Source: Paulinella micropora (Eukaryota; Cercozoa; Imbricatea; Euglyphida). From it: 64,000 nucleotides of DNA. Of the stretch, positions 1 to 10,025 are shown one piece after another; within the stretch, counting starts at the first letter, position 1, and each line of letters begins with the position of its first letter. The DNA is taken from assembly GCA_009731375.1 (NCBI GenBank), contig BJOX01000342.1, forward strand, positions 503,586 through 567,585. Direction: 5' to 3'. Position numbers and translations under genes: made by a program. The notes beneath the pieces were generated by a model that saw nothing but the letters and a program-made list of their open reading frames with translations, ran no database searches and was not told the origin of the DNA.

Positions 1-602
1 GTTAATTCCAGTTTATTTAGTACACTTGCTTGACAGACTACTTGTCTCTTGCGAAACAATACAAATTCTGAGAATCGACGAATAGAATTCAAGTGCTACA
101 CGTGTTGTGTTGCAGTTGGAGTTGTTCAAGTTGGTCTGAGAAAAATAAAGGAAAATATGTTAAGTATTACCACTTTAACTAACCTATCTGACTTGTTTTA
201 CCATTTTACTTGGAGTGTGTTGACTGGAAACCGGAAAACACGGTCCAAGGAAATAAAGTATGACTGGAGACCGGAAATAGCGGTCAAAGGAATAAAAGTT
301 TTCAGATATGGGGAAAAATGCAATAGTGCTTTTCTAAAAAGCTAGCTGTTAAAGGGAAATAAATTGATCTGTTAACGGCAGTTGAAAACGTAACAACTAC
401 AAGTTATGACAGTTGATAAATAAACGGAAAAATGAAGTAACGGAACTAAAAATAGAAGTGTAAACTTGAAGTAAAAACTTGAAGAAAGTTTAACACAATA
501 TTAATGTTTCGGTCCGGTACGGGTAGTCATTCCGATATAACGTAACTGATCTCTCTCCCGCGCAAAAATATCACGTAACACTCGTCATCTTTAGGTTGTA
601 CT
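1..602. other. Host flank left of the PLV
   Basis: No convincing coding region is visible here. The stretch is AT-rich and contains one short direct repeat (221-299). A pyrimidine-containing segment ending in TTTAG at 594 looks like the 3' end of an intron. It precedes the short exon piece that the element interrupts. Confidence 0.5.
221..299. repeat. Two-copy imperfect direct repeat of about 39 bp
   Basis: The words TGACTGGAAACCGGAAA at 221 and TGACTGGAGACCGGAAA at 261 start two adjacent, nearly identical 39-40 bp units. Each unit continues with a CGGTC-AAGGAA-TAAA pattern. The function is unknown. Confidence 0.7.
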
Positions 603-608
603 TACTTC
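603..608. repeat. Target-site duplication, left copy
   Basis: The hexamer TACTTC lies directly before the AG that starts the left terminal inverted repeat. The same hexamer follows the CT end of the right repeat at 21245-21250. A 6-bp duplication with AG...CT termini is the known signature of Polinton/Maverick integration. Confidence 0.9.
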
Positions 609-1254
609 AGTAGATAAATACACATTTTTGGGGGGTGTTTTTTTCGTGCCTCAAAAACCCCCTTCCAAAAATGTATCGTCCTTCCTGTTGATAGTTTAAA
701 CAATTAATACTAAGCCTCAAAACAGCAAAATAAAAAAGCAAAAATTTTTGATAAATACAAGAAAGCAAAATAAATAAATTCATTTTCCTCTACTTCAAAA
801 AAAAAAAAAAAAAAAGATTAACGAACCACTTCGTTATTCCTTATAAAGATTAACGAAAAATATATTTATGTAAATGGAAGACTATATAAGACCTAATTCT
901 AAACAATTATATGAACAAAAAAATAGAGAGCAAAGGAACAAGAAAGCAAAAGAAAAAATAAAATGTGAATGTGGAGCAGAAGTATCAAGAGCGAATTTAT
1001 CAAGACATAAAAAAACACACCAATATCAAAATCAATAAATTTTACTACTATAGGTACCACTATAGCACACTTATCTTTTTATTTTATTCGTTTCTGACAA
1101 AGTCAGAAACGAACTTTTTAATAAAATATTTCATAAAATTTTTTATAAAAGTTGGCCAAAAGTGCGAAAACGAAAAGTATGATTTTTTGTTTTCGCATCC
1201 TCTCAGAAAAAACCACGTGATAACATTTTTAGCCGTCTATAGTGCCACCAATTA
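609..1254. repeat. Left terminal inverted repeat
   Basis: The sequence begins AGTAGATAAATACACATTTTT and is repeated in inverse orientation at 20571-21244 with small indels and substitutions. Both copies end inside at CCACCAATTA. The repeat contains an A-run, a TTAACGAA/TTCGTTAA palindromic patch, a small zinc-finger gene and a hairpin-rich AT segment. Differences between the two arms show that this insertion is not brand new or that it has mutated since insertion. Confidence 0.92.
874..1038 (+). CDS. TIR-encoded 54-aa CxCG/HxxxH zinc-finger protein
   Basis: An ATG at 874 opens a 54-codon frame. The first 30 residues are very basic and Gln/Lys/Arg-rich. They are followed by a compact finger, C-E-C-G then R-A-N-L-S-R-H-K-K-T-H, which gives two Cys and two His in C2H2-like spacing. 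The gene lies wholly in the inverted repeat, so the element carries a second copy at its other end (20740-20982). That copy has lost one base before the last His, which changes its tail. Similar CxCG fingers occur in the GIY-YIG protein at 7.5 kb and in the 20.3-kb gene. A DNA-binding role at the termini is inference only. Confidence 0.6.
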   Translation: MEDYIRPNSKQLYEQKNREQRNKKAKEKIKCECGAEVSRANLSRHKKTHQYQNQ

Positions 1255-2225
1255 CAGGTCCATTATTACTTTTGCCTTTCGCTCCCTCTTACTTGTTCTA
1301 ATGTTTTCCGGTTGTATTTCTTCTCTCTTTAGCAGTTCTTTATTTTTCTTCTCTTTAATAACTTCCTTTGTTTGCTCCTTCATATCTTTTTCTTCGTCAA
1401 TTGGTTTAATAAATCAGTTTTCAATAAATCTCTCGGACTTACTAATTCATCGTTATTTAATATTAACTTGAATCCAGATCGACCCTTTACTTTATAAATA
1501 ATTTTACTGAAAGTCTTTCCGCCTTTGGAGAAACCATTTCTTTTGTTTTCTTTTCTCACACTTTCACCAACATCGAATTCGTGTATTAAATGATCGCGGG
1601 TTATCACTTGTTTATTTTTGTCTCTTCCAAAAAATACTTCCGCTGGTTTAGCCTTAATACCTCTATGAACTTTTTGATTATAAGCATTGACTAAGTCCTG
1701 AATATAACTAACCCAATCAAAATTACGATTGGTTTCAAATAAAAGGTCTAGCCATCTTTTAATACTCCTTATTACTCTATCAACAACCGCTAAGGCCCTA
1801 TGGTCGCCTACTTCAACTACATCATGTTTAATTCCATTTTCATTAAAATATTCACGAGTTGCTCCTTTATATTCTCCACCGCTGTCAGTAGTAATTGATT
1901 TCGGTTTATATTTAATTGTTTTCAAAGCATAATAGACTTCTTTTGCGGTTTTATTTTTTAATGGAATAATGATTAAATATCGACTATGACAATCAATCCA
2001 AACAAGCATCCAAGCGTAACCCTTATTTCTTTTCTTATCTTTTATTTTACTCATATCTGCTAAGTCTAAGAAAACTTGGTCTAATGGCTTATCAACGCAT
2101 ATAGTATTCCATATTTTCGGGTTCTTTTTCTGATGATGGATTTCTAGTGCTTCTTCTTCTTTTGTTTTAACTAATTCTCCCGTAGGTGTGTCTTCTGTAT
2201 TAATAATTACATGTTTATCGTCCAT
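1252..2225 (-). pseudogene. rve-family (retroviral-like) integrase, C-terminal frameshift
   Basis: This is the DNA integrase of the element, which would join the inverted-repeat ends to host DNA. The 281-aa frame 1380-2225 starts MDDKH. It has an rve core with D in FLDLADMS, D in TTDSGGEYKG and a third acidic residue in AVVDRVIRSI, where the usual Glu is Asp. After about 1410 the frame ends early. Shifting by one nucleotide restores a tail ending in PENIRTSKRERK up to a stop at 1252, which matches the tail of the second copy at 54.9 kb (PENIRSSARIKK). The intact gene would therefore be about 320 aa, ending exactly at the inner edge of the inverted repeat. A chromodomain is not evident. Confidence 0.85.
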
Positions 2226-2246
2226 ATTATATACATATTATATACT
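2226..2246. promoter_or_regulatory. Very short divergent promoter, integrase/methylase
   Basis: Only 21 bp separate the ATG of the integrase (minus, 2225) from the ATG of the methylase (plus, 2247). The gap is pure AT except for two C (ATTATATACATATTATATACT) and contains TATA-like words on both strands. Both genes probably start from this segment or from inside each other. Confidence 0.45.
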
Positions 2247-2967
2247 ATGGCATTTTTTCCTAGGGTCGGAGGAAAACACTTTCTAAAAAAAGTCATCGTT
2301 CCATTAATACCAACTCACAAAATTTATGTCGAACCTTTCATCGGTGCTGGAAGTGTATTTAGAAAAAAAGAACCATCCGATTTAGAAGTCATCAATGATT
2401 TGGATAAAGATATTTATCACATATGGAAAGATATGAAGAAAGTGCCAGTAGAAACAATTAATAGATATGATTTTACACATTCAAGGATCAAATTTGAAAA
2501 ATTTAAAAAAGGTAACTTCAAAGAACCGAGTATGAGACTTTACAGAAATTTATATTTATCATTTAATTCATTCGCCGGAAATAGAAGTTCTTTCGCCGAT
2601 TACAGAAATTATGATAGGCTATCTTCAAGGGAACATTTTAAGAAAAACATTGAAAAATTAAAAGATAGATTGAAAGACACTATAGTATTAAACAAAGACT
2701 TCAAAAAAGTAATAAAAAATATGACACACCAGACACATTTTTCTATCTAGATCCACCATATGAAAAAGGTGAAAAAAAGGATGGGGATATAATCGTTATG
2801 TATCACCAGAAGAAGTATTTAATGCTGTAAAAGGAATAAAAGGTAAATTTATTTTATCTTATAACTATTCCAAAAAAATAAAACATATCTTTAAAGACTT
2901 TAAGATAAGGAAAGTGAAAACAACTTATGTATTAAATGGTTCTGACAGAAAAGCAGTAAGAGAATGA
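2247..2967 (+). pseudogene. D12-class DNA N6-adenine methyltransferase, frameshifted
   Basis: The product is predicted to methylate adenine in DNA using S-adenosylmethionine. The start MAFFPRVGGKHFLKK is followed by motif I, YVEPFIGAGSVFRKK. The catalytic motif DPPY lies near 2752-2763 in the pattern FFYLDPPYEKGEK, but in another frame from the start. Two 1-nt shifts next to A-runs (about 2718 and 2782) break the gene. With them ignored, it reads to ADRKAVRE-type residues and a TGA at 2965, about 240 aa, normal for Dam-like D12 enzymes. Methylases of this class are common accessory genes of PLVs and giant viruses, where they mark or protect viral DNA. The second PLV in this window lacks it. 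Confidence 0.82.
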
Positions 2968-2981
2968 TTAATTTCAAACTT

Positions 2982-3503
2982 TTAAAACTTCAAAAAAATC
3001 CTTGAGACATCATCATTATTTTTTTCTTTCTTAGCACCACCAGAAGATTGATTATATACTTTCACACTTACACTGCTAGACTTTTTTCCTTTCCCTTTCT
3101 TAGGTTTCGGTTCTTCTTCTTCACTACTCTCACTTTCACTTTCTTCACTCTCGGGCTCTGGTTTCTTACTTTTCTTCTTTTCTCTCTTAGTTTCCGCCTT
3201 CGCTCTTTTGATTTTCATTTTCGCCATCTTTTCTGCAATGATATCAGTGAAATCAACCTCATCTTCACTCTCACTCTGCTCAGGTGTGTCATCTTGTTCC
3301 TTTTCATTAATAATATCTGTTGCTAAATTCTTATCTTCTATCTCTGCTATTTTTCGTTCCATATCTTCGTCTTCATTTTTAACCGCATTTCGGTATTGTT
3401 CCAAAATCTTTTTGGCATGGTCCATTTTTCGTTGTTTCGCTTTCGCTTTTATTCCTTCCACAGCACTTCCCCAGTTCTTACGACTTGCTTCGGGAGACGG
3501 CAT
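2982..3503 (-). CDS. Highly charged protein with conserved IFLKF C-terminus
   Basis: This is an intact frame of 173 aa. The first half is Lys/Arg/Glu-rich and probably helical. The second half has alternating Ser/Glu and Lys tracts (EESESESSEEEEPKPKKGKGKK). The last residues are VYNQ, a linker and SRIFLKF. A homologue sits at 56075-56590 in the second PLV with the same layout and the tail SKIFLKF, so the short C-terminal peptide is the most conserved part. It starts 56 bp from the divergent fibre gene. I do not recognise a domain. A structural or DNA-compacting role is possible but only inferred. Confidence 0.7.
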   Translation of the reverse strand: MPSPEASRKNWGSAVEGIKAKAKQRKMDHAKKILEQYRNAVKNEDEDMERKIAEIEDKNLATDIINEKEQDDTPEQSESEDEVDFTDIIAEKMAKMKIKRAKAETKREKKKSKKPEPESEESESESSEEEEPKPKKGKGKKSSSVSVKVYNQSSGGAKKEKNNDDVSRIFLKF

Positions 3504-3559
3504 TTATACTAAGATTATTATATTTTAGTATTTTTTAAAATAATTAATTAATTAATATA

Positions 3560-6500
3560 ATGTCGCAATATAAATCATTACTCGGCTTGTCAGAAATCGC
3601 GACAGACAGCCTATCAATCGCAAACTTAGACTTAACGAACACAAACATAGTCGGTCTGAATACAGACAGAGTGCCAGAAGATTCCGACCCAATAAATCTT
3701 TATTATACAGATGCGCGATTTGACACACGTCTCGCTTTAAAAACATCAGACCCAAAAGAAGGACTTAATTATTAGTGGACTGATAACCGCTTTGATGGTC
3801 GGTTCGCTTTAAAATCAACAACTGACCTAAAAGAAGGACTTAATTATTATTGGACTGATAACCGCTTTGACACACGTCTCGCTTTAAAATCAACTACGGA
3901 TATCAAAGAAGGAAGCCGTTTATACTACACAGAGCAACGAGTAAGGGATAATGACGAAGTCAAAGCCTCAACTCAACACCGCTCTAATACTTCCAATCCG
4001 AACCAACCAGTTTATATAATTTGATAGACACAAACATATTTGCACAAGCGAGCGGGCAATACTTAACTTACAACGATGTAGAAGGCAAATGGAAGAATAC
4101 AGCCCTTGGTTCAATTGATACACTTTCAGATGTGGTTATAACTGCACCAATAGCAGTGAATAGTTATCTAACATATAATTCAATAAACTGGGTAAATAAA
4201 ACATTTCCGATAAATGTTGATGAATTTGGCAACATTAGTATGGGAAGGAAGAATATAAAAGGAGTTAATTTACTAAATACCAAAGATGTTGATGAAGGGA
4301 TATTTGAGCATAATGATAATAATGATAAAGTGTCAGCAGCTGGAAGTATAGATAGCCACAGCGATGTTACAATAACAGGCTTCCCAAAAGATAATCAACT
4401 GATTATGTATAGCACGGGGCAATGGAGAAACACCACACCACCCTTTCTTAGATTAGACGGCGCTGCTAGTATGACGGGAGGACTAAATATGGGAGGTTTT
4501 GCTATTTCAGGGGCTTCTACATATAATGGAATTAATCTCGCAAATCTCGCAGTTGATGGTTCGGTGGTCAAACTAACAGGAGACCAAACCATAGGAGGAA
4601 TTAAAACATTTAGCAGTATAATAAATGCGAGTGCGGGGATTGATATGAAAAGCCTAAGCATAACAAATGTCAATCTGGTTGATGGCGTGGATGTTTCTGT
4701 CCTTGATACTTCGGTCGTTAAACTAACAGGAGACCAAACCATAGCAGGGAATAAAAATTTACATCAACTTTAGAAGTAAGTGGTTCATCAAATCCTGCTT
4801 CTTTTGATGGTATCGGCATAGCCTTTGATACAAAAATAGGAATGATAGCAGCACAGAAAACAGCAACAGCGACTTGGTATCCGATACAAATAACTGGTTC
4901 GTATGTAGAGTTATATTCGGGTAATACTTTAATTATAACCGCAACTGGCACTACACTCAATTTGAATAACAACAAAATAACAAACTTAGCCACACCATCA
5001 GCAACAACGGACGGAGCAAACAAAAGTTATGTGGATACATTAGACGGGCAAAATGTGAAACTAACAGGAAACCAAACCATAGCAGGAATTAAGACATATA
5101 GCAGTGGTGTTGAAATAACGGGAAATTCAATCAATTCAACAACAAAGGGCACATTTATCGTTTTCAATTCTACCAGTAATATTAGGTCAATTGCTAGTTT
5201 GGATATGAAAACTGCAACATATTACAACTTTGAAATTTCAGCGAAAAAAGTAAGTTTTATTATTGACGGGACGATTGTTTCGTGGTTTAATGCTACTGGC
5301 TAGATTATAATAGTAGTCGGATTGTTAATCTAGGAGCACCACAACATGCGAATGAAGCGGTAAATAGACAATATCTAGATGACAATTGTGTGAAACTAAC
5401 AACAGACCAAACCATAACAGGAAGTAAAAGATTTAATGGGGCGAGCACTACGATAAAATATCTAACTTTAACGAACAACGCCGATTTTAATAATCAAACT
5501 ATCATTAATGGTGGAAATATAACATATAATGGGGCGAGGATATTAAACCAAAATGGAGGGGACATATTTTTTTCACAGACATCAGGCGATTATCAGTATT
5601 TCTTATTTACTCTAAATACCGCTACAAGTGGAACCGCGAACCAACGAGGTTATGTATTTACGAATGTAGCATTTGATGCAAAAGGGGCGGGACTTTATAT
5701 TTCAAAACTTTTGGATAATAAAAGTGCTTCATCTGACATTGTCCGTTTTAACAATGCTGGCGGTATGCAATTTTATGGAGCCTTAGATATGAACTCGAAA
5801 AACATAACAAATGGCGGAACAATAACGGGAACTACATTAACGGCAACTGCTGGTATGACTACAACAACATTAACAACGAGCGACAAAATAACAACAGCAT
5901 CAGGCAAACCTATAATCATAGGCAATACAACGAAAGGAATAGGAACAACAGGAGGCTTAGAATTGTATGGGACTTATAATAATAATACAACTGGAGCACA
6001 TTTGCAGGCTATTACAACAGAAGATATATATCCCACTTTTCAACTAACTAATTTAAGTCATAATAACATAAATATGACCTTTGATGCGTATTTAGATGCT
6101 GGCGGATGGAAATCAAGTTATGCGAGTTCTAATTTTCTAATTAGTAAATGGAATAATAAACTTAGATTTTTGTATGATAGCGGGAAAAGTGTGGGGGTTG
6201 CTGTTCCTTGGTCTCTCGCTCTGGAACTTGACACATCGGGCTTATTAACAACAAAGACGATTACAGCGAGTGGGGCGATAACGGCGAATGCGGGTATATC
6301 AACAACAACGGCAACTGCGAGTGGATTACTAACGGCAAATGCTGGGATATCTGTTGTTAATAGCACGGCAGATATAAGAGGAGAAGCAAGAAGTGGGTCT
6401 CATGCTACACCAGTCGGGTTATATGTCACAGCCAATCTTGGAGCATCTTCTGCTGGTGTTGAATTCAGACACAGCAACGGGACACAGGGAGTTGGTTTTG

Positions 6501-7198
6501 GTTATAATTCAATATATGCTACGGGAAGCAATACCAATCAAGATTTAAATTTTTATGCGAGGGGGACTGGAGTAATCTATGCTCAGAGTGATGCAAGCAT
6601 GACGACAGCATCCAGCGGTTTTTTAACATTAAGAAAAAGACCATCAAATACGACCAACCCACAAATATTTATGAAAGCAGGAGATTCTTCAAATTATGCA
6701 GTAGTAATGAATACAGGCGGTTGATTACATGCTTGGACGACTTCACTATCAAACGGTGAGAATAATACAGGATATGTATTTTTGGCTGCGGGAGCGAATG
6801 TTTGGTCTTCTGGTTCAGACAGGAGATTAAAATCAGATATTAAAACACTAGACTGTGAGGGATGTTGTGAGAAATTAATGAAAATTAATTGTTGCTCATA
6901 TTATTGGAAATCAGACGAGAAAAAAGAAAAAAAGAGCCACGGATTTATCGCCGACGAGGTTAAAAAAATATTTCCAGAATTTGTATCTGAAAGTGGAATG
7001 AAGGCAGACGACGGAAAAAGCATCCTTGAAGGAGTATCATATATGGAATTTATACCAATACTGGTTAGTGCTTTTCAACACATGGCGGAAAAGGTAGTTA
7101 ATTTAGAAAAAGAAAATAAAAATCTTATGAATATACTACAAGACCAAGCAAATCAATTGGCAGAAATCAGAGTGGCCGTTCTTGATAATGTCAAATAA
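3560..7198 (+). pseudogene. Tail-fibre-like protein with S74 intramolecular chaperone, broken
   Basis: A long repeat-built surface protein, originally about 1,200 aa. The N-terminus (MSQYKSLLGLSEIATDS) leads into repeated LYYTDARFDTRLA-type units, as in phage fibres. The middle carries at least four VKLTGDQTI-GI-KTF modules (near 4564, 4717, 5053 and 5390) with beta-rich Thr/Asn/Gly spacers. The C-terminus has SDRRLKSDI near 6813 and HGFIADEV near 6940, the S74 peptidase/chaperone signature that trimerises the fibre and then cuts itself off, followed by a coiled coil. The frame is broken by TAG at 3773, a shift near 4018, a shift near 4755, loss of frame near 5301 and TGA at 6722. The protein probably binds the host-cell surface on virions (inference from the family). 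Confidence 0.82.
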
Positions 7199-7532
7199 TA
7201 CAACTAGACTTCACAGACCCCCACCTATTATGGATATGGATGGCGAACTAACTCCCGAATTAAAGTCTCGCTGTATTTCGTCAGAGTTAAAAAATGAACA
7301 AAAAAAATTAGACCATGAAATTAACGATGAGTGGCGATGTTGTTGCTTTAAAGAAAGGACAGATGCAAGATTAATTAAATATGCTGTTCAGATGACAGTT
7401 ATATGTAGCATAATCATTTTGTGTGTTGTTAGATTGAGCGACCCGACAATCAGTTGTGCTAATGCTAACACGTTTATAGGCGTACTCACGCTTCTTATTG
7501 GGATAATCTGCCCGTCTCCAAAAATAAATTAA
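7188..7532 (+). CDS. Small membrane protein, two hydrophobic segments
   Basis: The ATG at 7188 overlaps the fibre stop codon (7196-7198), suggesting linked expression. The product is about 114 aa. It has a polar N-terminal half with RCCCFKERTDAR, then a strong membrane segment (MTVICSIIILCVVRL) and a second hydrophobic stretch (FIGVLTLLIGIIC) ending near the C-terminus. A small two-segment membrane protein after a fibre gene recalls holins or virion membrane proteins, but no family is recognised. Confidence 0.6.
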   Translation: MSNNTTRLHRPPPIMDMDGELTPELKSRCISSELKNEQKKLDHEINDEWRCCCFKERTDARLIKYAVQMTVICSIIILCVVRLSDPTISCANANTFIGVLTLLIGIICPSPKIN

Positions 7533-8184
7533 AAACCAAAAGCGGATAATCCGATCATATTGTCGTAGTGTATTTGTGTTTTAAGATGCTTTGACAAATT
7601 ATCAATTCTGAAAGAATTACCACATTCACATTGAACTATTTTTGATTCATATATTCTTTTTTTTCGGTTTATCTCATCTTTATTTCTGTCTCTATATTCT
7701 TTCCATTTTTGTGACAGTTGTTCTTTGTTTTTTGCCGCGTATTCTTTAAGATATCGTGACACATAGTCTTCATTTTTTCAAGCCATTCTTTTCTTTTTTG
7801 TGCTATTTTCTCTTTGTTTGTTTCTCTATATTTTTTATCTCTTTGTGCTATTTTACCCTTGTTTTGTTCTCTGTATTCCTTTTTAGTTTGACATTCTACT
7901 CTTTTGTTTATACANNNNNNNNNNCTAATACATTCACCTTCTCTTTTTTTAAGTTCCATTTTGTTATTACAAGGAAATTCTTCAATTAATTCAATATAAG
8001 CATCATCAAAAATGACGATTTCAAAAGACGAAATATAATTAAATTTTCCATTCTTCCAACATTTATATTCTCTTTTATGAGCATAAAGTCTTTTGTGTAA
8101 TGGTTGAGTTGTTGAACCAATATACACCCGATCCGTTTGATATGACCTAATCGCATATATTTTACCTTGTTTATAATCAGGCAT
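7529..8184 (-). pseudogene. GIY-YIG nuclease with C-terminal CxCG zinc finger, frameshifted
   Basis: The N-terminus GKIYAIRSY...VYIGST...LHKRLYAHKREY is a typical GIY-YIG nuclease core with the Arg of the second helix. It continues into repeated basic helical units (EYREQNKGKIAQ and similar) and a finger C-E-C-G...N-L-S-K-H-L-K-T-Q-I-H. A missing A in an A-run near 7772 separates the finger half (7529-7762) from the nuclease half. A 10-N gap at 7915 interrupts the core. Such proteins are homing or selfish nucleases, common in large DNA viruses and PLVs. The finger resembles the inverted-repeat protein, suggesting a shared DNA-recognition module. Confidence 0.8.
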
Positions 8185-8217
8185 CCTTTTATATCGTTTA
8201 TTATCGCTATCTTTAAA

Positions 8218-8475
8218 TCATAAATTATCGCATTCATATATATGTGTCCTATACCAAGAAGAACTATCGCCGGCACACATTAATGGCAAAGCATCATCAA
8301 AACTACGACACATATTATTTCCGTTATTTATGAAAACACATTTAAATTTAGTTTCTATTCCTTGCTTTATACAATAAGCACAACTCTCATTCTTTTTTTC
8401 GCTTACCCGCGAGTAAAAGTCGCAGGCAGTCCGACCTAACACAGACCAAACAAATATTAATAAAATTTTTATCAT
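8218..8475 (-). CDS. Secreted Cys-rich small protein
   Basis: Starting at the ATG at 8475, the 85-aa product begins MIKILLIFVWSVLG, a good signal peptide. A mature part with eight cysteines follows (CDFYSR, ESCAYC, KFKC, NMC, LMC, EC). A longer in-frame start at 8622 is less likely because it would bury the signal. It is not a family I recognise. A disulfide-bonded secreted or virion-surface protein is possible. Confidence 0.55.
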   Translation of the reverse strand: MIKILLIFVWSVLGRTACDFYSRVSEKKNESCAYCIKQGIETKFKCVFINNGNNMCRSFDDALPLMCAGDSSSWYRTHIYECDNL

Positions 8476-8538
8476 CTTATATCTATATTTATATATTTTA
8501 ACCACAAAGCACGAAGTGGCGAAGCAAGCGTAGTCAGA

Positions 8539-8901
8539 ATGACGGAGCTTAAATACCAAAAGATTATTTTTCTGAGCAATGATTTTGCTGGAGGAAGCAA
8601 AACATTTAATAAAAATATTCAAATGTCATTCACACCCACCAAAATGAATGTAAAATTTATCCACTATATGAAGGACCAGACAGAGACAAAAACCAGAATT
8701 CTTTACATGGATAGAATTGGAGTTATTGGAACATTTGCGGACAGCACCACAGCAAACATTTCAAATCTCGGTTATAATTTGGGTGTTGTTGGATGGAGCG
8801 ACGGACAATATACATTTAAAGTCCTTGAAACTGACAGCGGAAATATTGACACAGGAAATTTAGCGGCAAGAATTGTTGTGTGTTTGGAATTCGTTGCGTA
8901 G
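8539..8901 (+). CDS. Conserved-looking 120-aa protein of unknown function
   Basis: This is an intact frame just upstream of the packaging ATPase and in the same direction. The composition is beta-rich, with alternating polar and hydrophobic residues (FTPTKMNVKFIHYM, YTFKVLETD, ARIVVCLEFVA) and no Cys cluster or membrane segment. Its place in the morphogenesis block suggests a small virion protein. That is inference only. Confidence 0.55.
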   Translation: MTELKYQKIIFLSNDFAGGSKTFNKNIQMSFTPTKMNVKFIHYMKDQTETKTRILYMDRIGVIGTFADSTTANISNLGYNLGVVGWSDGQYTFKVLETDSGNIDTGNLAARIVVCLEFVA

Positions 8902-8953
8902 CAACAATGTATGAATTTAGAAATTCATAACTATTCCTCGCTTAGAATATAGG

Positions 8954-9768
8954 ATGCAAAAAATCAATAATGTCAAGGTGAACCAGTGAAGCAGGATGGT
9001 GAAGGTAATAAACAGGCGAAAGGTTATAAATTATTCAACGAGCCGTATGCCAACATATTTCTACTCGCCCGTAAGAAGAGCGGGAAAACGACAGCACTCT
9101 TTGAAATACTGAAACGGACTACAGAGAGAAAAACCCGTATTGTCATTATTGCTTCAACAATTCACAAGGACTACATTTATAAAGCAATGGTAAAGCACTT
9201 TAAGAACAGAGGCAACCCGATGGCAATATATACCTTTCTTAAATCAGATGGTGTAAATGTGATAGACTATGAACTTGACAAACTGAACAGACATGACGAG
9301 CAACATGAAGGAGAAGTAAAACAAGACAAAGAAGAAATAGAGAAGCCACAATTTTTATACTTTGGAAAAGAAGAAAAAAAGAAACAGAGCGCCGCGGAGG
9401 CGAGACCAAGCAAGTATATTTCGCCAGAGGTTGTTTTTGTTTTGGATGATTTAGGAAGTGGATTAAGAGACAAGTCCGTAAGTGATTTGTTAAAAAAGAA
9501 CAGACACTATAAAAGTAAGGTTATTATGTCAAGCCAGTATTTAAACGACCTTAGACCAGAAGCAATTAAGCAGTTAGATTATTTGTTAATCTTTCCGGGT
9601 CAGTCTCAGGATAAAATGGAACTCGTGTATAAACACCTAGACTTATCTTTTGACTTTGATTACTTTCTCCAAAAATATCACGAGGCTACAAAGGAACGAT
9701 TTAATTTTCTTTATGTCTCAAGTGTTGATGACGAGTTAAGAAAAAATTTTGCTTACCGCCTGAAATAA
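8954..9768 (+). CDS. A32/FtsK-HerA type DNA-packaging ATPase
   Basis: The ATPase would pump the genome into the capsid. A Walker A motif is seen in LLARKKSGKTTALFEIL (from about 9058), Walker B in VVFVLDDLGSG near 9430, and a following sensor-like SSQYLNDLRPEA. The continuous frame opens at 8986 with GTG. An ATG at 8954 opens MQKINNVKVNQ and runs into a stop just before that, so the true start was probably 8954 with one base lost near 8985. The insertion of charged residues (KQDKEEIEKPQ) between the Walker motifs is typical of virophage and PLV members. It lies upstream of the protease and capsid genes, as in other PLVs. Confidence 0.88.
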
Positions 9769-9804
9769 TATTTTTATATAATTATTTTTTTTAATGCATA
9801 TTAT

Positions 9805-10014
9805 ATGCCAGTATCGCCAGTGATAATTTCACAACCATCAGGATATAACATCGGATACAATCCATCAATGCCACAGAAGGGAGGAAAAAAGAAAACCAAG
9901 AAGAAGGGATGTGGACAAAAGGGAGGAAAGATTAACTGGGCTAAGGTCGGAAAAACTGCCTTGGCTGTTAATAAATTCCTTCGCGATAATAAGGTAATCT
10001 CTAGGACTGCGGGG
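9805..10014 (+). CDS. Small Lys/Gly-rich basic protein, interrupted by gap
   Basis: The frame starts MPVSPVIISQPSGYN, has a strongly basic block (QKGGKKKTKKKGCGQKGGK) and then NWAKVGKTALAVNKFLRDNKVISR before the 10-N gap at 10015. The pattern is a basic arm plus an amphipathic helix. It resembles small virion core or membrane-active peptides of adenovirus-like viruses in character only, not by clear homology. The C-terminus cannot be read because of the gap. Confidence 0.5.
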
Positions 10015-10025
10015 NNNNNNNNNNC

